A stretch of DNA of 32,919 nt from Planctomycetota bacterium (GTDB taxonomy: Bacteria; JAJVIF01; JAPKYR01), in NCBI GenBank assembly GCA_030614715.1, contig JAUWTM010000027.1, forward strand, positions 1 through 32,919, written 5' to 3'. Below, one piece after another: positions 31,201 through 32,919 of this stretch; within the stretch, counting starts at the first letter, position 1, and each line of letters starts with the position of its first letter. The position numbers were made by a program, and so were the translations under genes. A model generated the notes under the pieces. That model saw only the letters and a list, made by a program, of their open reading frames with translations. It did not search any database and had not been told where the DNA came from.

Positions 31201-32919
31201 CAAGCCTTGTGCTGCGTGTCGATGCATTCGACCTCGGTGCCCTGTCAAGCGCGCTTGGACAGGATGTTCCACTGGCCGGGATCGCATCGGGCACACTTCA
31301 GCTGGCACAGGACGCACTGGGTCCGAAAATCCTTTACGGAGCATCGGTCATCGGGTTCCAGTATGAGGGTCTGGACCTCGGGGACATCAGCCTGAGTGCG
31401 GAAACCCGTCCGGGCGATCCACAGTTGAAGATTGGACACCTCGACTTGGTCAGGGGTGAAGAAGCGATCAACATTGCGGGATTCATCCCGATTAATTTCA
31501 GGGACTCCGGAGCCGACCTGTTCGACCTTACGATCGATTGCAACAACGGATATTCAGTTGTGGTTCCGGAAGGTATGGTCCCGCTCGGGCTGACCTGGGA
31601 AGGCGGTCTTGGTCCGGTACATCTCGCTCTGACAGGAAGCGTAGCCAGTACAGTGCTAACCGGGGAATTGAACCTGGATATTCGCGACGTGCGAGTTGGT
31701 GAGAATACATTCGTCAACTCGATCAGCGGACCGCTCACATCGGAGAACTCGATATTAACAGCATCGCCGGACGATCTGCTCATTACGGGTCCGGACTGGG
31801 AGATCGGTGTCGATACGCGGATCGACCTGAACACATACAAGCTCTGGCAGGCGAGTTACATTGAGGGCACCGGCCACCTGTTCACTGTCGGGTCTGTTGC
31901 CAGGCTGAAGTTCGTGCGGAGATCGGAGAATCCACTTGTTGTAACAGGGCTGGGCTACCATCTGCAGATGCAGCCCGGGTTGGATGACAATGCACCGGTT
32001 TTCCAGGTGCGGCCAAAACGCGAACGGCTTGAATACACTTTCAGTGGTGAAATCCTCCTTGTCGGGGGAGATGTGGATATTGCGCAGATCATTAGTGGTG
32101 TAATTGAAATTGAATCGGAAAATGTAAGTCCATTCTCATTTGACCTCAAAATGTTTGTGGAGTCTGGATTCGGGGTACAGTACGGTATAGGACACTACTT
32201 CCTGATTAATGTCACTGCTGAAGAAGCGGACTTCGAACTGACCGGTGATCTGGTGCACCCGGTGCTGACCGGCTCGCTGGTGGCAACGGAAGGCTGGTTC
32301 GACCTTCTCGGGAACCACTTTATACTGGTCGAGCCACTTTCGCTCAGGCTTTCGTCGATTTACCCAATTACCAACCCTCATATTACTGCTACCGGTCGGA
32401 CCTACATGCGACAGTCAAGGAGTCCCGGTTCGTACGGCGAGGAGCTGGTTATTACCGCACGGATCAATAGCCCTCTCTGGGAGCTTCTGGACAACGTTCT
32501 GCTGACAAGCGATCCACCATACAGCAAGGATACCCTGATGGCGGCACTTGCGTACGAGGATTTCTACGTGCGGACCGTCACCGAGACTTTATTCGGTACC
32601 GGGCCGATGAATCCCGGCTTCGATAGTATTGATTTCGGTAATACTCTGCTGCCGATTGCGACAGGTTACCTGTCGCAATATATTCGGAGGAAGGCCGGGT
32701 TCGTGGACTTCGAGCTCAGCATGGATCAGTACCAGAACCTGCTTGTTTACATCGAGAAGGAAGTGTTCGACAACTTCGTGATGTACTATTCGCAGTCGTT
32801 CGGTCCCGACAACGAGGACGATTACCTGTTCGGGGCACGGTACCGCTGGCGACCCCGCAGCTGGATTGGCGTCGAGCTCGACAGCAACGAGGAAGTTACC
32901 CCGCATATAGAATACATAA
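28233..32919 (+). CDS. TamB/AsmA-like (DUF490) envelope protein, 3' end outside window
   Basis: The frame is open from ATG 28233 to the window end, 1562 codons without a stop, ending in an incomplete codon. It begins with a basic stretch and one membrane helix (about residues 26-43, VLGVLLILLILALTAGVFL), then a very long beta-rich repetitive region as in AsmA/TamB proteins, which form bridge-like lipid-transfer grooves between inner and outer membranes. An AsmA-like N-terminal pattern is seen near SYRIDGL and DSMRVRTSLFALAV-like segments; the C-terminal DUF490-type part includes TGDLVHPVLTGSLVATEGWF, NPHITATGRTYM and, near the end, YRWRPRSWIGVELDS. E. coli TamB has 1259 residues, so this is longer. 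It follows the MCE gene by 29 bp; AAGG lies eight bases before the ATG. Confidence 0.85.
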   Translation, partial: MSASKDTSGNKNEKVRTRGIFRFRRVLGVLLILLILALTAGVFLHRSLLSAYAPSILAQLQTEFEYFYELDLTYSGYRIDGLNDFTVTGISITDIPTETPFLEVDSMRVRTSLFALAVRGQDSMLGVTSVELDNPSIILERKDGRWNTGTFFEPSDGEPYVFPGRLGIVIRDGVVDWRGGEFTDRYPFPPARLSGLQGVFRLGSNGELGISLEGTLTSNGTEPGSVSVVGTYDPDTYMMQFNIDGESIDLDILREYAELRDFHDLRGTADTNLSILLGEGAGEDGFSLLGQASVTDGSFSYSTYEIEVYNVTGDIHYSKDSVFSSGLRGIIDGSNVSVMGRYADFSAERESYDVLIDAGSVRVSTLLEFFPSINTLPLAGSINLRAEIASTETGTEAVMSANSPVVSAFMFPCSIKRAVGWYSDDRFVINNIELGVFGGTVSSDGVVDNSGEESVYDFRVATSDLPASQFASYIAALSSGVSVPTGKITADLNVSGTESGFPQISGLVEVVDVNLPQYSGLQPVTISLPLTTSGEVIRISGASVTTSGFTMLGEGDFRVDSGFDGNVAITVDDRYLFSELTGIDLAGQFAIAGDMSWSGRTGVELEGETLVTDVGFGNISAPNVSCRFAYDTDSLRLWDLLGLVNGGVLEGELVIPFTGGQEGLETGTFQLTGFNAGQLVPPAYAEHISTAIDVSGGISYDSSRCILAVDMTIQENAAQFGPNTVSTADEGLSLMVEIPFSDMHEPSLSASGRIVSSVSNIPIFQGRTLSPFSSSVIRDVTDLLRGQDGDADELSPVSIPTIEGTFVLDLHLEDLLGNSFGSASLVCGEVQVAGVDLGSANMSMSTENGINWDADFKVDAGNIGKFEIVGQVQRGAVIGESAIALEAAINDSGINNLFALVGLEASGQNSGWISGTGSIEGTINDPVIDSFDLGFGESQAFGIPLSQGTATFSYDSPMLNVTGLEIVGSDGFRALGAGAVDVRSVSLTSASLVLRVDAFDLGALSSALGQDVPLAGIASGTLQLAQDALGPKILYGASVIGFQYEGLDLGDISLSAETRPGDPQLKIGHLDLVRGEEAINIAGFIPINFRDSGADLFDLTIDCNNGYSVVVPEGMVPLGLTWEGGLGPVHLALTGSVASTVLTGELNLDIRDVRVGENTFVNSISGPLTSENSILTASPDDLLITGPDWEIGVDTRIDLNTYKLWQASYIEGTGHLFTVGSVARLKFVRRSENPLVVTGLGYHLQMQPGLDDNAPVFQVRPKRERLEYTFSGEILLVGGDVDIAQIISGVIEIESENVSPFSFDLKMFVESGFGVQYGIGHYFLINVTAEEADFELTGDLVHPVLTGSLVATEGWFDLLGNHFILVEPLSLRLSSIYPITNPHITATGRTYMRQSRSPGSYGEELVITARINSPLWELLDNVLLTSDPPYSKDTLMAALAYEDFYVRTVTETLFGTGPMNPGFDSIDFGNTLLPIATGYLSQYIRRKAGFVDFELSMDQYQNLLVYIEKEVFDNFVMYYSQSFGPDNEDDYLFGARYRWRPRSWIGVELDSNEEVTPHIEYI

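Noticed and set aside
28460-32906. Numerous minus-strand frames of 60-168 codons
   Set aside because: All are antisense to the continuous TamB-like frame and are Ser/Pro/Arg-rich with no motifs.

Overview
The window looks like a chromosomal segment of a diderm bacterium with moderate-to-high GC and heavy use of GTG/TTG starts. I cannot name the phylum. Evidence for two membranes is the MCE (MlaD-like) gene beside a very large TamB/AsmA-like gene at the right end, plus a lipoprotein gene. Protein divergence, the missing rpmD and lineage-specific extensions on L5, S5 and RpoA suggest a poorly sampled, possibly uncultivated lineage; that is inference.

Region 1 (1-17372) is one long plus-strand str/S10/spc/alpha superoperon: end of tuf, then rpmG, rpsJ, rplC, rplD, rplW, rplB, rpsS, rplV, rpsC, rplP, rpmC, rpsQ, rplN, rplX, rplE, rpsN, rpsH, rplF, rplR, rpsE, rplO, secY, adk, infA, rpmJ, rpsM, rpsK, rpsD, rpoA, rplQ, truA, rplM, rpsI, closed by a strong intrinsic terminator. 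Departures from the common order are rpmG between tuf and rpsJ, no rpmD between rpsE and rplO, no map between adk and infA, and a repeat-built Lys/Ala/Glu-rich N-terminal extension on L5. A promoter-like site lies just upstream of adk.

Region 2 (17371-21110) is mixed: a DUF985-type cupin gene (minus); a promoter with a structured leader that contains a 19-codon ORF and a terminator-like hairpin; a 42-aa ORF; the ribosome-assembly GTPase gene rsgA; a REP-like palindrome; and a head-to-head pair encoding an APH-like kinase (minus) and a SAM methyltransferase (plus).

Region 3 (21229-25818) is the most interesting part. It reads as a divergent Hsp70 machine: a GrpE-like protein with two N-terminal membrane helices, a 588-residue Hsp70 with a short lid, and a J-domain/TPR protein with a C-terminal hydrophobic, glycine-rich membrane hairpin and HPP in place of HPD. 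Both putative co-chaperones are predicted to be membrane-anchored, so the Hsp70 would be recruited to the membrane. The gaps between the three genes hold an almost perfect 87-nt tandem duplication with internal dyad symmetry and a row of short palindromes.

Region 4 (25880-32919) holds a small lipoprotein gene (minus), then an MCE-domain protein with a beta-rich C-terminal domain, and a TamB/AsmA-family gene running off the window. The last two are probably an envelope lipid-transport pair. No tRNA, rRNA, CRISPR array, prophage or insertion sequence was recognised.
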